NCBI RefSeq assembly: GCF_036013645.1
Contig: NZ_CP107869.1
Span: forward strand, 9,982,001 to 10,046,000
Length of the DNA stretch: 64,000 nt
Source: Streptomyces sp. NBC_00490
GTDB lineage: Bacteria > Actinomycetota > Actinomycetes > Streptomycetales > Streptomycetaceae
Direction: 5' to 3'
Position numbers and translations under genes: made by a program. The notes beneath the pieces were generated by a model. The model had not been told where the DNA came from. It ran no database searches and saw nothing but the letters and a program-made list of their open reading frames with translations. Shown one piece after another: positions 8,849 to 17,153 of the stretch; position 1 is the first letter of the stretch; each line of letters opens with the position of its first letter.

Positions 8849-9018
8849 GAGGTCCCCCGAAGTGCAGGCAGAAGCCAAGCAGGCGTACAGAACCAGGTGA
8901 TCATCTCGTGTGAACACCCGCATGACGCATGCGGTCTGGGCACCGGTACCAGATCGGTGCACAGGTTCGACGTACTTCGTCTGCTCGAAGCCCTCTTCAG
9001 GCGTACACGGCAAGAGAT

Positions 9019-9383
9019 CTACCAGAGCATCCCCAACGCGTTGAGAGACTCACGGCGTTCGGGGCTCAACTTGGCGTCCTTCCTACGGGCGTTGGCGACG
9101 AATGATCCGAGTCCGAGGAGTTCGCCGTCGACGTCCTCGCGGTGCTGGCGGGGTACGTGCAAGTGGCCTGCGCGGGCGCGGATCTGGCGGGCGGCGGTCA
9201 TGCTGCGTTCCCACAGCTCATCTTGGGACCGCTGGCCGACCGGAGCTCTGGCCCACGCTCGGGGTCGACGCCGAGACTCTCCAGGAGGTGACGCTGGGCC
9301 AGTGTCAGCTCGTCCCACCCGGCAGCATGACTTGTGCTTCGAGACCGGCCGGCTCTGCTGCGCCCGCACCGTATCCTCAGCAA
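9019..9383 (-). pseudogene. Helicase-associated-domain protein remnant
   Basis: One frame gives AAGWDELTLAQRHLLESLGV and another gives LWERSMTAARQIRARAGHLH, then VPRQH and AKLSPERRESLNALGMLW to the stop. This is the tandem ~65-residue 'helicase associated' repeat (W-x7-A-x5-GH-x2-VP ... LSxxRxxxLxxLGxxW) found in many copies at the C-terminus of Streptomyces helicase-like proteins. At most two repeats survive, in different frames, with no helicase motor nearby. Confidence 0.55.
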
Positions 9384-9505
9384 CCCACGACACGCCGCCC
9401 CCTCAGCAGCACCCCATAGCCCTGGTGTTGGTTACTTCGCGGGGAAGGAAGCAGGGGGCTTCTTCCTTGATCGGGGACACCGATTGTCATGCAGCCATGG
9501 CGCAA

Positions 9506-9539
9506 TGGATCTCTGGTCGTAGGCGGTCGGGCTGCTCTG
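9506..9539. repeat. IS3-end direct repeat (partner at 10200-10233)
   Basis: About 34 bp here match 10200-10233 with a few mismatches (shared cores include TCGTAGGCG and TCGGGCTG). The right-hand copy is the 3' end of an IS3-type transposase. The two copies flank the reductase gene at 9553-10116. Confidence 0.45.
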
Positions 9540-9552
9540 CTGGGTGACCGGA

Positions 9553-10116
9553 TCAGCGACGGACGCGGTAGCGGATGTGGGTGGCCTCCGGCGTGTCGAT
9601 CACCTGGGCGATCTCCAGCTCGATCTCCGAGGACAGGACGTCGAACAGTCGTCGTCCGCGGCCGAGCAGCACCGGGATCTGGTGGATCTGCACCTCGTCC
9701 AGGACTCCGGCTTCCAGCGCTCGTTGCCCCGTGTACGCACCGCGCACCTGCACGTCCTTGTCGCCGGCGGCGGCCTTGGCCTGGGCCATCGCGCTTTCGA
9801 TCCCGTCGTTCACGTAGGTCACCAACGGATAGCCCCAGCGGGCGGCCGGGCCGGGTGGGCGGTGACTGGGTACGAAGATCGGGAGACCTCCATGATCACC
9901 GCCCCAGTGATCCATGAGTTCGGCGGTCCGTCGTCCCGCGAGTACCGCACCGGCCGCGTTCCATTTTTCCTGGAACCTCGCGGCGGTTTGAGCGGACTCG
10001 CCTTTGGCGTCGGCCCACTTGTGCAGCCGTTCGCCGTCCTTACCGCCGAGGAAGTCGTCAGGGTCGGCGATGTACCCGTCGAGAGACACCGACATGTCGA
10101 GTACTGATGTAGACAC
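9553..10116 (-). CDS. Dihydrofolate-reductase-domain (RibD C-terminal-like) protein
   Basis: 187 residues. SVSLDGYIADPDD at the N-terminus is the family hallmark, followed by VLAGRRTAELMDHWGG, PLVTYVNDGIESAMAQA, DVQVRGAYTGQRALEAGVLDE and IHQIPVLLGRGRRLFD, the conserved order of the RibD/DHFR-like fold that binds NADPH. The physiological substrate of stand-alone members is mostly unknown. GTG at 10116 is chosen because AGGAG lies 7 nt upstream; longer readings run into IS3 sequence. Flanking IS3-end repeats suggest it moved with, or was trapped between, IS elements. Confidence 0.8.
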   Translation of the reverse strand: MSTSVLDMSVSLDGYIADPDDFLGGKDGERLHKWADAKGESAQTAARFQEKWNAAGAVLAGRRTAELMDHWGGDHGGLPIFVPSHRPPGPAARWGYPLVTYVNDGIESAMAQAKAAAGDKDVQVRGAYTGQRALEAGVLDEVQIHQIPVLLGRGRRLFDVLSSEIELEIAQVIDTPEATHIRYRVRR

Positions 10117-10187
10117 TTCGATCTCCTGCTGTATCGATCCAGACTGGTTTCGATGATGTAGACCTGGCATGGCTGCCTTACTCATCG

Positions 10188-10640
10188 GGCAGAACGTATT
10201 GGATCTTTGCTCGTAGGCGATCGGGCTGATCTGACCGATGCTGGAGTGTCTCCTCCAGGTGTTGTAGCGGGTGACCCACCGGAAGACCGCATGGCGGGTC
10301 TATCGCGCCCCTGACCAGCTCTTCCGCCGCTGAAGGGTTTCTCTTCAGGCTCGCGTGGAATGATTCCGCGGCGGCATCGTCCGCGCTGGTCCCCACCGCG
10401 CCGCGGGAGCGGGCCACGCCCAGCTCCTCGCAGACTTGTGTGAAGTCCTCGCGACGTATTGCGCTACGGCGTGATGGACCAGCCCACCAGCCGCTTCGAG
10501 CACAGGTCCAACACCGTCGCTTGGTAGAGGAACTGGCTATCACCGACGGGCAGGTAGGTGATGTCGCCGACGTAGCGGGTAGGCGGCGTGACTCTGCATG
10601 GATGCTCTCGTATGACGAGTTGACTTCACCGGAGTGATCT
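10188..10640 (-). pseudogene. IS3-family transposase remnant
   Basis: The minus strand keeps VGTSADDAAAESFHASLKRN (the IS3 'GNxxDNAxxESFxxxLK' signature around the catalytic Glu), a shifted block resembling YNTRRRHSAIGQ, and an upstream block resembling GDITYLPVGDSQFLYQATVLD (read in pieces). Several frameshifts and missing parts make it non-functional. It supplies the repeat seen at 9506. Confidence 0.6.
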
Positions 10641-10825
10641 CCCTCCGCGCTCGCCGCGCCCTCGCGCACGGATCGGAGGGCAACTCATCCTATAGATGGG
10701 CGGCCCGTGCACGGCCTCGGCCGGGCGAGACGCCGCAGGATGTTACTGGTTCAGCCGGTGCCAGATGGAGCTGGACCGTTGGGCAGCGACCACATACTCG
10801 TTCGCCGAGCGAGCAATCATGAAGC

Positions 10826-11548
10826 ATGGCCCTTCAGCAGACGAAGCCGCACATCAGCACACTGTCTCTGAGGCACGTCCTGCCGGAGCCGTTGGCCGTG
10901 GAGCAGTGGGCGGAGATCCGGCCGGTGATCGATGGCCGCGATCTGCTCGCGGCCGTCCATCCCGACGGCGTCTCCAGCTGTTCCTACGACGGCTGGCTCG
11001 GCGCCGTGCAGGACTGTCCGCTCGCGGCGGCCAAGGAAGCCCGGCAGGTCGAGTTGTCCAACAACGACTGTGACACGGGCTGCTGCGGTGGCGTCTTCGT
11101 CACCGTGCGGCGTGAGGGGCCCTTCGTGCTGTGGACAGGATGGAAGAACACCAACGACATCCGGGTGCCGTCCCCGCCCGAGCTCCGCTTCGACGCCGCC
11201 CAGTACGACGCCGCACTGGCTGCCGCCGCGGACGACGTCAGCTGGGAGGACCCCGTGCACACTGCTGCCCGTCTGGTGGCACAAGCCCTGGGCAACGGTG
11301 AGTGGTTCACGCGCTGGGGCTACCGGCTGGTGCTGGTTCGGCCTTACCGCAGGGAGTTGCCGGCAGACAGGAAGTCGCCCTCGGTCAGCGTGCTCTTCAG
11401 TCCCATCGATTCCCGATGTACCCCTACCTACTACGGTCTGGGATTCACCGTCACCGGGGACGAGACCGTCGAGGACCAGGCTCGGCGGTTCCTGACGCGC
11501 ACCCTGGCGGACGATCCGCGCAAGTCCGCCACGCTGTACGGCCCGTAG
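10826..11548 (+). CDS. Hypothetical protein, 240 aa
   Basis: A full-length, well-biased coding region. Visible features are DGVSSCSYDGWLGAVQDC, a short NNDCDTGCCGGVFVTVRR block with paired cysteines that could bind metal, several WE/WK beta strands and GYRLVLVRPYRREL. The C-terminus is YYGLGFTVTGDETVEDQARR. No signal peptide or membrane span is present, so it is probably cytoplasmic. It resembles immunity-like or SMI1-like cytosolic proteins only superficially and I make no functional claim. Confidence 0.6.
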   Translation: MALQQTKPHISTLSLRHVLPEPLAVEQWAEIRPVIDGRDLLAAVHPDGVSSCSYDGWLGAVQDCPLAAAKEARQVELSNNDCDTGCCGGVFVTVRREGPFVLWTGWKNTNDIRVPSPPELRFDAAQYDAALAAAADDVSWEDPVHTAARLVAQALGNGEWFTRWGYRLVLVRPYRRELPADRKSPSVSVLFSPIDSRCTPTYYGLGFTVTGDETVEDQARRFLTRTLADDPRKSATLYGP

Positions 11549-11825
11549 CACCTCACTGGCCATAGCGGCGACGTACAACAGGGTTCGCCGTGTGGTCCTC
11601 GATCCCAACAGGTTCCGGGGTCACCAGGGGATGATTCCGTCGTCCTCGAAGAAGGAGCCGGTCGGGCCGCCGTCGGACAAGAATGGCTCAACGCCTGCCA
11701 TAACCAGAAGTTGCGGGGCAGCCTTTAAGGGTGGCGGTGAAGGTGAGCCGGTCGACGATCGGCGCAACGAAAGGCAACGTGAGGGGAGTCGAGGTGCTGC
11801 CCTCGTCTCGGCGAAGGAGGATCAG

Positions 11826-11945
11826 GTGGACGGCTTCGGTCTGGTTCTACTCATCGTGGTGGTAGCAGCTGTGGCGACTCTGGGCATGTGGCTTCAGGGC
11901 ACGGGATTCCGTGACTATCTGCGTCGCAGGCGGGGGGAGAGGTGA
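11826..11945 (+). CDS. Small membrane protein, 39 aa
   Basis: A perfect AAGGAGG at 11815-11821 precedes the GTG by 4 nt. The product has one transmembrane helix (VDGFGLVLLIVVVAAVATLG) and a basic tail DYLRRRRGER. It probably sits N-out/C-in as a membrane micropeptide. The family is unknown. Confidence 0.5.
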   Translation: MDGFGLVLLIVVVAAVATLGMWLQGTGFRDYLRRRRGER

Positions 11946-12119
11946 GAAGTCGCTAGGAGAGGGCTATGACTGCAGAAGCCACCGGCATGGGCGGCGTCGC
12001 GGAGCAACTCGGGATCGAACCCGGGGCGGCCGTCCAGAACTCCGGCCCCACGCCCTGTGGGTGGGCCGCGCGGAGCGTGGCACCCGTTGCCCGTACTGGA
12101 ATTGGGGTAATCGGGTGGT

Positions 12120-12353
12120 ATGGGGAGATGGGAATGGTTGGCCCGGTGGTGGTCTCGGCGATGGGTGCGCTGGACGGCTGTTGTGGCCGTGTGGCTTGTT
12201 GCCTACGGGGCGGCCGCGGTGGTGTGGCGCGCTCTCGAAGGTAAGACATGGCTCGACGCGCTTTTCTTCGTCGGCCTCGTGGTCGTGGTCAATGTGGTGG
12301 TGCAGTGGGTGGCGAGCCGGGTCAAGAGGAAGGTGGCAGCGCGTCACGGTTGA
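12120..12353 (+). CDS. Two-span membrane protein, 77 aa
   Basis: A Trp/Arg-rich amphipathic N-terminus (GRWEWLARWWSRRWVRW) is followed by two hydrophobic helices (TAVVAVWLVAYGAAAVVW; LDALFFVGLVVVVNVVVQWV) and a basic tail RVKRKVAARHG. An alternative ORF with a better ribosome site (AGGAGAGG, ATG at 11966) overlaps in another frame but encodes no plausible fold. The pattern resembles DUF-type small integral membrane proteins next to toxin-like genes; the function is unknown. Confidence 0.5.
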   Translation: MGRWEWLARWWSRRWVRWTAVVAVWLVAYGAAAVVWRALEGKTWLDALFFVGLVVVVNVVVQWVASRVKRKVAARHG

Positions 12354-12358
12354 GTGAG

Positions 12359-12378
12359 CCAGGCCCCAGCGGGGCTGG
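12359..12378 (+). terminator. Short hairpin after membrane gene
   Basis: CCAGGCCCC-AGC-GGGGCTGG forms an 8-bp stem with one bulge, 6 nt after the stop codon. Confidence 0.35.
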
Positions 12379-12813
12379 TCTTCGGGCGCGCAGCACCCCC
12401 AGGTGGCTAGAGCGCAGCGGAGGCCCCTCACCGGGCGAGGGTAAGGCCGGCTGCTTCGCGGCCGCTGGCGTGTAGCGCGGAGCGGGAGCGCAACTTCGGA
12501 TGGGACGAGGAGGCTGACCAGGAGGTCTGCAGGGCCTGTGAGGTACGCGCCGGCACCGGGCTGCTGGATGAGGATGCTGAGGGAGCCTTCGACGTCGTGT
12601 TCCTGTGGTGGCGCGACGGCGCCGGAGACCTCGTCTACGCCTTGGTCGACGGAAGAGGCCCCCTCACCTCACCGAGAGCGGCGTGATGTGGGTCCACCCC
12701 GGAATCGGGACGGGAAGGCTACGTGGAGCCCAGTGACATCGCCGAGGCCGTGCCCGTCGCCGGCCTCGTCCAAAGGGTCTCCATCCACGTCAGCGACGGC
12801 TGGAGGCATCCGA
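12379..12813. other. No complete gene
   Basis: One plus-strand stretch (about 12480-12686) reads as an acidic coding-like segment (NFGWDEEADQEVCRACEVRA ... FDVVFLWWRDGAGDLVYALV) ending in TGA, but I see no convincing start. A second short frame follows from 12723. They may be pieces of one broken gene. Confidence 0.35.
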
Positions 12814-13773
12814 CTAGTCTCTCCCGGGCGGCGCTGAACGGAAAGGCTCAGCCTCATCTGGCCAGGGCCTGTCCGGCGGATCTTGATGGAGAGCTGCCAA
12901 TAGGCGTAGGACCAGGGGGTTTGTATCGTTCTTGCGCCACGCGACGGCGACTCGTGTGCGCGCGGTGCCGGGCTCGAGCCCGCGGAAGGCGACGCCCTTG
13001 AGGCGGATGCGGCGGATGCTCTCCGGGGCCAGTGATACGCCCAGGCCGGTTTCCACCAGGGCGCAGACGGTCTGCCATTCCACGGCGTGCTGGGTCACTT
13101 GGGGCGTGAAGCCCGCAGCGGTGCACAGGTTGGTGATCTGGTCGTACAGCGGCGGGCCGACGGCGCGGGGCAGGAGCACGAAGGGACATTCTGCCAACTG
13201 CTCGACTCTGACGGTCCGTTGTGCCGTGAGTGGGTGTGCGGAGGGCAGGACGGCCACGAACGGTTCGGTCAACACGGTCTTGAATCCGAGGTCCGCGTGG
13301 GCGGGCGGCTCGCGCAACAGGCCGATGTCGATCGTCCTTTCGCGCAGAGCGGCCAGTTGCGGTGTGGTGGTCATCTCCTGGATGTCCAGGTCCACGGCGG
13401 GAAACCGTTCCCGGAAGGTGCGCAGCAGGCCGGGGAGGACAGTGAGGGCGAGGGAGGCGGCGAAGCCGATCCGCAGGCGGCCGGCTCTGCCGCTGCCGAC
13501 TTCTCTGGCTGCGGTCAGGCCCTCTGCCAGGTCGGTGAGGGCATGCCGGGCAGCGGGCAGGAGTTCCCGGCCCGCCGGGGTGAGCCCGATATTCCCGGGT
13601 TCGCGGCTGAAGAGCGCGTACCCGACCTTGTCCTCCAGACGGCGGATCTGCTGGCTCAGCGGCGGTTGGGCGATGCCCAAGCGGGTGGCGGCGCGGCCGA
13701 AGTGGAGTTCCTCGGCGAGCACGACGAAGGCGTGCAGCTGCGGGAGGGGAAGTTCAGGGCGCTCCATACGCAT
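12814..13773 (-). CDS. LysR-family transcriptional regulator
   Basis: 319 residues. The winged-helix domain spans about 8-66 (LHAFVVLAEELHFGRAATRL, then GIAQPPLSQQIRRLEDKVGY), and the periplasmic-binding-like effector domain spans about 95-300 (RLRIGFAASLALTVLPGLL; LAALRERTIDIGLLREPP). Length and order are typical of LTTRs that sense a small metabolite. It is divergent from the RidA gene with 66 bp between starts, the classical arrangement for control of the neighbour plus autoregulation. The effector is unknown; aromatic or amino-acid-derived metabolites are common. Confidence 0.9.
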   Translation of the reverse strand: MRMERPELPLPQLHAFVVLAEELHFGRAATRLGIAQPPLSQQIRRLEDKVGYALFSREPGNIGLTPAGRELLPAARHALTDLAEGLTAAREVGSGRAGRLRIGFAASLALTVLPGLLRTFRERFPAVDLDIQEMTTTPQLAALRERTIDIGLLREPPAHADLGFKTVLTEPFVAVLPSAHPLTAQRTVRVEQLAECPFVLLPRAVGPPLYDQITNLCTAAGFTPQVTQHAVEWQTVCALVETGLGVSLAPESIRRIRLKGVAFRGLEPGTARTRVAVAWRKNDTNPLVLRLLAALHQDPPDRPWPDEAEPFRSAPPGRD

Positions 13774-13839
13774 AGAGATATCACTCCATGCCTGAAAGTG
13801 TATTAGACGTATCGGCGCTGGTCACTTAGCGTTCGGCGC

Positions 13840-14229
13840 ATGACAGAGCGACGTTCCATCCTCAGCGGCTCGACGTTCGAGGAGCAGATCGGCTACGCCC
13901 GCGCCGTGGTCGACGGTGACTGGGTTCATGTGTCCGGCACGACCGGGTTCGACTACATCACCATGACGATCTCGGACAACGTGGTGGAGCAGGCCGAGCA
14001 GTGCCTGCGCAACATCGAGGCCGCCTTGACCGAAGCGCAGTGCACCTTCGCTGACGTGGTGCGGGTGCGCTATCTGCTGCCCGACCGGGCCGACTTCGAG
14101 CCCTGCTGGCCGGTGCTGCGTCGCACCTTCGGAGAGGTCCGGCCGGCCGCCACCATGCTCATGTGCGGCCTCGCCGATCCCCGCATGAAGATCGAGATCG
14201 AGGTGTACGCCCGGAGGATCACCGCGTAG
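13840..14229 (+). CDS. RidA-family (YjgF/YER057c/UK114) protein
   Basis: 129 residues. Family blocks are GYARAVVDGDWVHVSGTTGF at the N-terminus, NIEAALTEAQCTFADVVRVR in the middle, and RPAATMLMCGLADPRMKIEI with the conserved Arg and C-terminal Glu. RidA trimers hydrolyse reactive enamine/imine intermediates, and relatives catalyse other deaminations. Being opposite a LysR regulator suggests induction by a particular amine or amino-acid metabolite. No SD is evident and the transcript may be nearly leaderless. Confidence 0.85.
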   Translation: MTERRSILSGSTFEEQIGYARAVVDGDWVHVSGTTGFDYITMTISDNVVEQAEQCLRNIEAALTEAQCTFADVVRVRYLLPDRADFEPCWPVLRRTFGEVRPAATMLMCGLADPRMKIEIEVYARRITA

Positions 14230-14253
14230 TCCGGCCTGGGTGAAGGGGGCACC

Positions 14254-14692
14254 GTGCCCGAGGCTGGGCGGGGCGATCTGACACATGCCGAGTGGGCACG
14301 GCTCCAACCACTGCTGCCCGGCGGCGGATTGCCGGGCGGACGGTGGTGCGACAAGATCCTCTGCTCGCTCCTGGCGCACGCCGACGCTGAAGACCGGATC
14401 GACTGGAGCATGGTCGGTATCGATCCACCTCCTGCCGGGCCCATCAGCACGCGGCTGGCGCGCGCACGACACCCCCGCGCATCCCGGGACGCCGGGCTCT
14501 GCCCTCTCAGCATCGGTCAGATGAAGGGATGGGACCTTCAAGGGGCGGTCTGACGAGCCAGATTCATCTGGCCGACGAGGGCGGCCGCCGGCCTTTGGCG
14601 TTCCTGATCACCCCGGGCCAGTGGGGCGACGCCCCGCGGCTGCTCCCGGTGCTGGAACGTCTGAACGTCCCCCGGCTCACTACCGGCCGCCT
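14254..14692 (+). pseudogene. IS5-family transposase remnant
   Basis: It starts RGDLTHAEWARLQPLLPGG, the usual N-terminus of Streptomyces IS5 transposases, and soon jumps (internal deletion) to LLAHADAEDRIDWSMVGID. Another frame continues CRAHQHAAGART, then SRGGLTSQIHLADEGGRRPL and AFLITPGQWGDAPRLLPVLE. The catalytic DDE core is incomplete and at least one frameshift is present. Confidence 0.6.
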
Positions 14693-15005
14693 TCGTACCC
14701 GCCCCGATCCGACCCTCGATCCCGCCCGCCGCGTAGTCGGCCAGCCATACGGCCGCCTGCTTGGGGTCGGTGTTGGTCGGGCACAGCGACAGACGGCGCC
14801 GCCAGACCCTCCTCGAGGAACAAGGCCTCAGCGCGGCGTAGCGCTCGCTGAAGGGACGGCCCGTCAGATCCACGCCGTGTACGCGCAGCAGGTCGCACGT
14901 GACCAGATGCGCCGGAAGCTCGACGGCCGCGCCCGCGCCGCGGTGGTGCATGCGCTGCTGGAGACGCTCGAACGGGAGCCGGCCCGCCTCCCACACGATG
15001 AGGGA
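14690..15005 (-). pseudogene. ATP-dependent DNA ligase fragment
   Basis: The minus strand reads SLIVWEAGRLPFERLQQRMH, HRGAGAAVELPAHLVTCDLL, RVHGVDLTGRPFSERYAALR and (after a rough patch) LCPTNTDPKQAAVWLADYAA, GGIEGRIG. This is the mid-catalytic part of the LigC/LigD-type adenylation domain ('DGELVVW..GRLAFERLQ', 'FDLLRLxGxDxTGxPYxxRR', 'VGxEGxV'). The KxDG motif and OB domain are absent. A second fragment of the same family lies at 34607-34760. Confidence 0.55.
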
Positions 15006-15099
15006 ACGGTGAGGACATGGACGACCTCTTCCACCACCAGCACCGCATCCCGGCACGCCGTCCTCCAGACAGCCGACGAGGTGGTCCTCGGGCCTTCCG

Positions 15100-15200
15100 A
15101 TTCCAGGCGGCTTGTGCGTCGGTGACGGTGTCGTAGACGGGCAGGATCTGGTCGACCCCGGTGATCTCCAGGATGCGCCGCAGGGTTGCGGGCTGCCGTC
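15100..15200 (-). pseudogene. STAS-domain C-terminal fragment
   Basis: The minus strand reads LRRILEITGVDQILPVYDTV and then TDAQAAWN, matching the last helix-strand of anti-anti-sigma STAS proteins (compare LLELTGADQALRVFDTVADA in the gene at 23722). No start or phosphosite region survives. Confidence 0.5.
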
Positions 15201-15436
15201 TCCCGCCGCGCTTCGCGCAGACGGCGCTGAGTGAGAGCGGGGGCACGGGATCCACCGCGGTCCAGGCCGGGCAGCGCTTGCCGACAGACGTGGCATGCGC
15301 TCAGCGGACGTTGCAGGAGGCTGAAGACCTCGTGCACGGCTACAAGCACCAGCTCAGCCCCCTCTACCTGTCCCAGCGCGATCACCAACAGCACTCAGCA
15401 AGCCGGTCGGGCAGGGCAGCCGGTACGGGGGATCGG

Positions 15437-15814
15437 TCAGACGCTGAGGGCTTGATGGAGGGTTTCGCGGCAGTCGATGACAGTGTCGACGCCGACGATC
15501 TGCAGGAGGCGCAGTACGGCTTCGGTCGGTGCGGCAAGGCGGATCCAGCCGCCTGCCTCGGTGAGGCTGCGGTGTGCGGCGATGAGGATGTTGATGCCGG
15601 TGGAGTCCATGAAGGTGACCCGGCTCAGATCGACCACGATGCGCGGGTGGGGGGTTCCGGAGGCGTCCAGGGCCTGGCGGAGCGTCTGGCCGGTGTCGCG
15701 GTCGATCTCTCCCGCCAGGGTCAGCACGCGGATGCCGTCGGCGGCAGTGGAGACGACCGACAGCCCGGCCGGCCGCGCGGCATTTCCGGTGTCCGCCATC
15801 TCTCCCTCAGTCAT
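15437..15814 (-). CDS. STAS-domain anti-sigma-factor antagonist
   Basis: 125 residues. LTLAGEIDRDTGQTLRQAL and VVDLSRVTFMDSTGINILIA show a complete anti-anti-sigma fold with the phosphorylatable Ser at position 71 in MDSTG. In this family the unphosphorylated form binds a HATPase anti-sigma kinase and frees a sigma factor; phosphorylation by the kinase blocks it and a PP2C phosphatase restores it. It faces away from the HATPase at 15962 across 147 bp, so a shared divergent promoter region is likely. Confidence 0.85.
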   Translation of the reverse strand: MTEGEMADTGNAARPAGLSVVSTAADGIRVLTLAGEIDRDTGQTLRQALDASGTPHPRIVVDLSRVTFMDSTGINILIAAHRSLTEAGGWIRLAAPTEAVLRLLQIVGVDTVIDCRETLHQALSV

Positions 15815-15961
15815 GTCGGTGATACTGGCACACCAGGACCTTCACCTGCAGTGCTGCTCGGCACAGAGCGGGTAACGCCCTCCCATCGAGGGCGTAAAGC
15901 GTGTACCAGGTATGCGCGGGTACGCGCGGGGGTGTGAACGGGGTAGGAGAAGCGAGGCGCG

Positions 15962-16441
15962 ATGGAACTGGCCCCGGTGGGTGAGGACAGCGCGGTGCCG
16001 GACGATGAGGTCATACAGGCCACGGTGGCCCTGGAGGGTGACGGCGCCTGCATCGCCCGCGCCCGCCACCTCGCTGCCGGCTTCCTCGCCCGGGTTCAGG
16101 CCGAGTACGGCCTGCCGGTCTCGCAGCGTGCCATCGACCTCACCCAGCTGGTGGTCAGCGAGCTGGTCACCAATGCCCGCAAGTACGCGCCGGGCCCGGT
16201 GCTGCTGGACCTGCGCATCGTCGGCGACGCGGTCGAGGTGGTGGTGTGGGACGGCGATCCGGTGCTGCCGGTGGCCAGGGCCGCCGACGCAGGGCGGGTG
16301 GGCCAGCACGGCCTGGAGATCGTCATGGCCGTAGCCCAGGGCTTCGAAGCTCAGCGGGAGCCGGTCGGCAAACGCATCACCGCCCGCATCGCCCTCCTGG
16401 ACGATCCCGGCGGCGCCGTCGCCGGACACCAGCCCCTGTAG
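15962..16441 (+). CDS. ATP-binding anti-sigma regulatory kinase (HATPase_c_2)
   Basis: 159 residues. The N box is VVSELVTNARKYAPG with Glu67 and Asn71, the G1-like acidic motif is VVVWDGDP (Asp97), and the G2 region is GRVGQHGLEIVMAVA. This is the RsbW/SpoIIAB-like fold very common in Streptomyces, usually phosphorylating STAS partners. It is highly similar to the product at 18223, indicating local duplication. The start at 15962 follows GAGAAGCGAGG. Confidence 0.85.
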   Translation: MELAPVGEDSAVPDDEVIQATVALEGDGACIARARHLAAGFLARVQAEYGLPVSQRAIDLTQLVVSELVTNARKYAPGPVLLDLRIVGDAVEVVVWDGDPVLPVARAADAGRVGQHGLEIVMAVAQGFEAQREPVGKRITARIALLDDPGGAVAGHQPL

Positions 16442-16793
16442 GACGACGCGGGGCCGCCGACAGCCAGATGGGGCGTGAGCCGGCGAAGGCATCGACCCGC
16501 ACCTGCCTGACGAAACGTTCGACCGCACGTGTCCTCATCCGTGACGCTCACACCCGGAGCCGGTTGCGGCCGACGCCAGCGTCCGGTGCCCACGCAACTC
16601 TGCTCATTCTCTTGGACATGTGTGGGCTCCGGATCCCCGAGCACCAATCCGAAACCGTCGATAAGCGCTGCACGCTCCCACTTGCAGAACCAGGCGTGTC
16701 TGCCGCCTTGGATACACTGTCCCGTCCGGTGGAGGTCTTCCTGCGCCCGTGCCAGGAGCGCCGGCAGGCGGCTTGATGTGAAGGAGTCCGAGC
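16442..16793. other. No recognisable gene
   Basis: About 350 bp. An open plus-strand frame (SGAHATLLILLDMCGLRIPE) is present but lacks coding character across its length. I see no RNA gene or repeat. Confidence 0.4.
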
Positions 16794-17153
16794 GTGGATG
16801 CCCCACATATGGTGGGCCGGCGCCGGCCCGCCTCGGCGGTGCCCGGGAGGGCCGCGTTGGAGGTGAGCCCGTTGCCCGGTCGTTCCGGGATACGTGCCCG
16901 CGGTGAGATCAGCGCTCTCACGAGCCGGTCTTGGGAGCAGGCTCTGTCCGAGCTGGCCCGGCGGCACGCGGGCGTGTCGTACGTGGAGCTGTCGGATGTG
17001 GCGTTCGTCGACGTGGCCGGAGTGACCGCGCTGGCGGTCACCGCCATGAACCTGCCCGACGGAAGGGTTGTGGTCGAGAACCCCCCGCCGCAGGTGCCGC
17101 GGGTGTTGGAGATGTTCTGGCCGGGTCTGGACCGGATCGAGGTGGCTCTGTGA
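16794..17153 (+). CDS. STAS-domain protein lacking the phospho-serine
   Basis: 119 residues, GTG start 7 nt after AAGGAG. The STAS core is YVELSDVAFVDVAGVTALAV; the usual DSxG phosphosite reads DVAG, so the position normally Ser is Val74. It therefore cannot be controlled by the standard phosphorylation and may act as a constitutive or structural partner. Its stop overlaps the start of the MEDS-HATPase gene (TGATG), so the two are translationally coupled and probably interact. Confidence 0.75.
   Translation: MDAPHMVGRRRPASAVPGRAALEVSPLPGRSGIRARGEISALTSRSWEQALSELARRHAGVSYVELSDVAFVDVAGVTALAVTAMNLPDGRVVVENPPPQVPRVLEMFWPGLDRIEVAL

Noticed and set aside
12004..12060. T-arm-like sequence (CGGGTTCGATCCCG on the minus strand) suggesting another tRNA
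   Set aside because: No matching acceptor, D-arm or anticodon stem could be built around it; probably chance.
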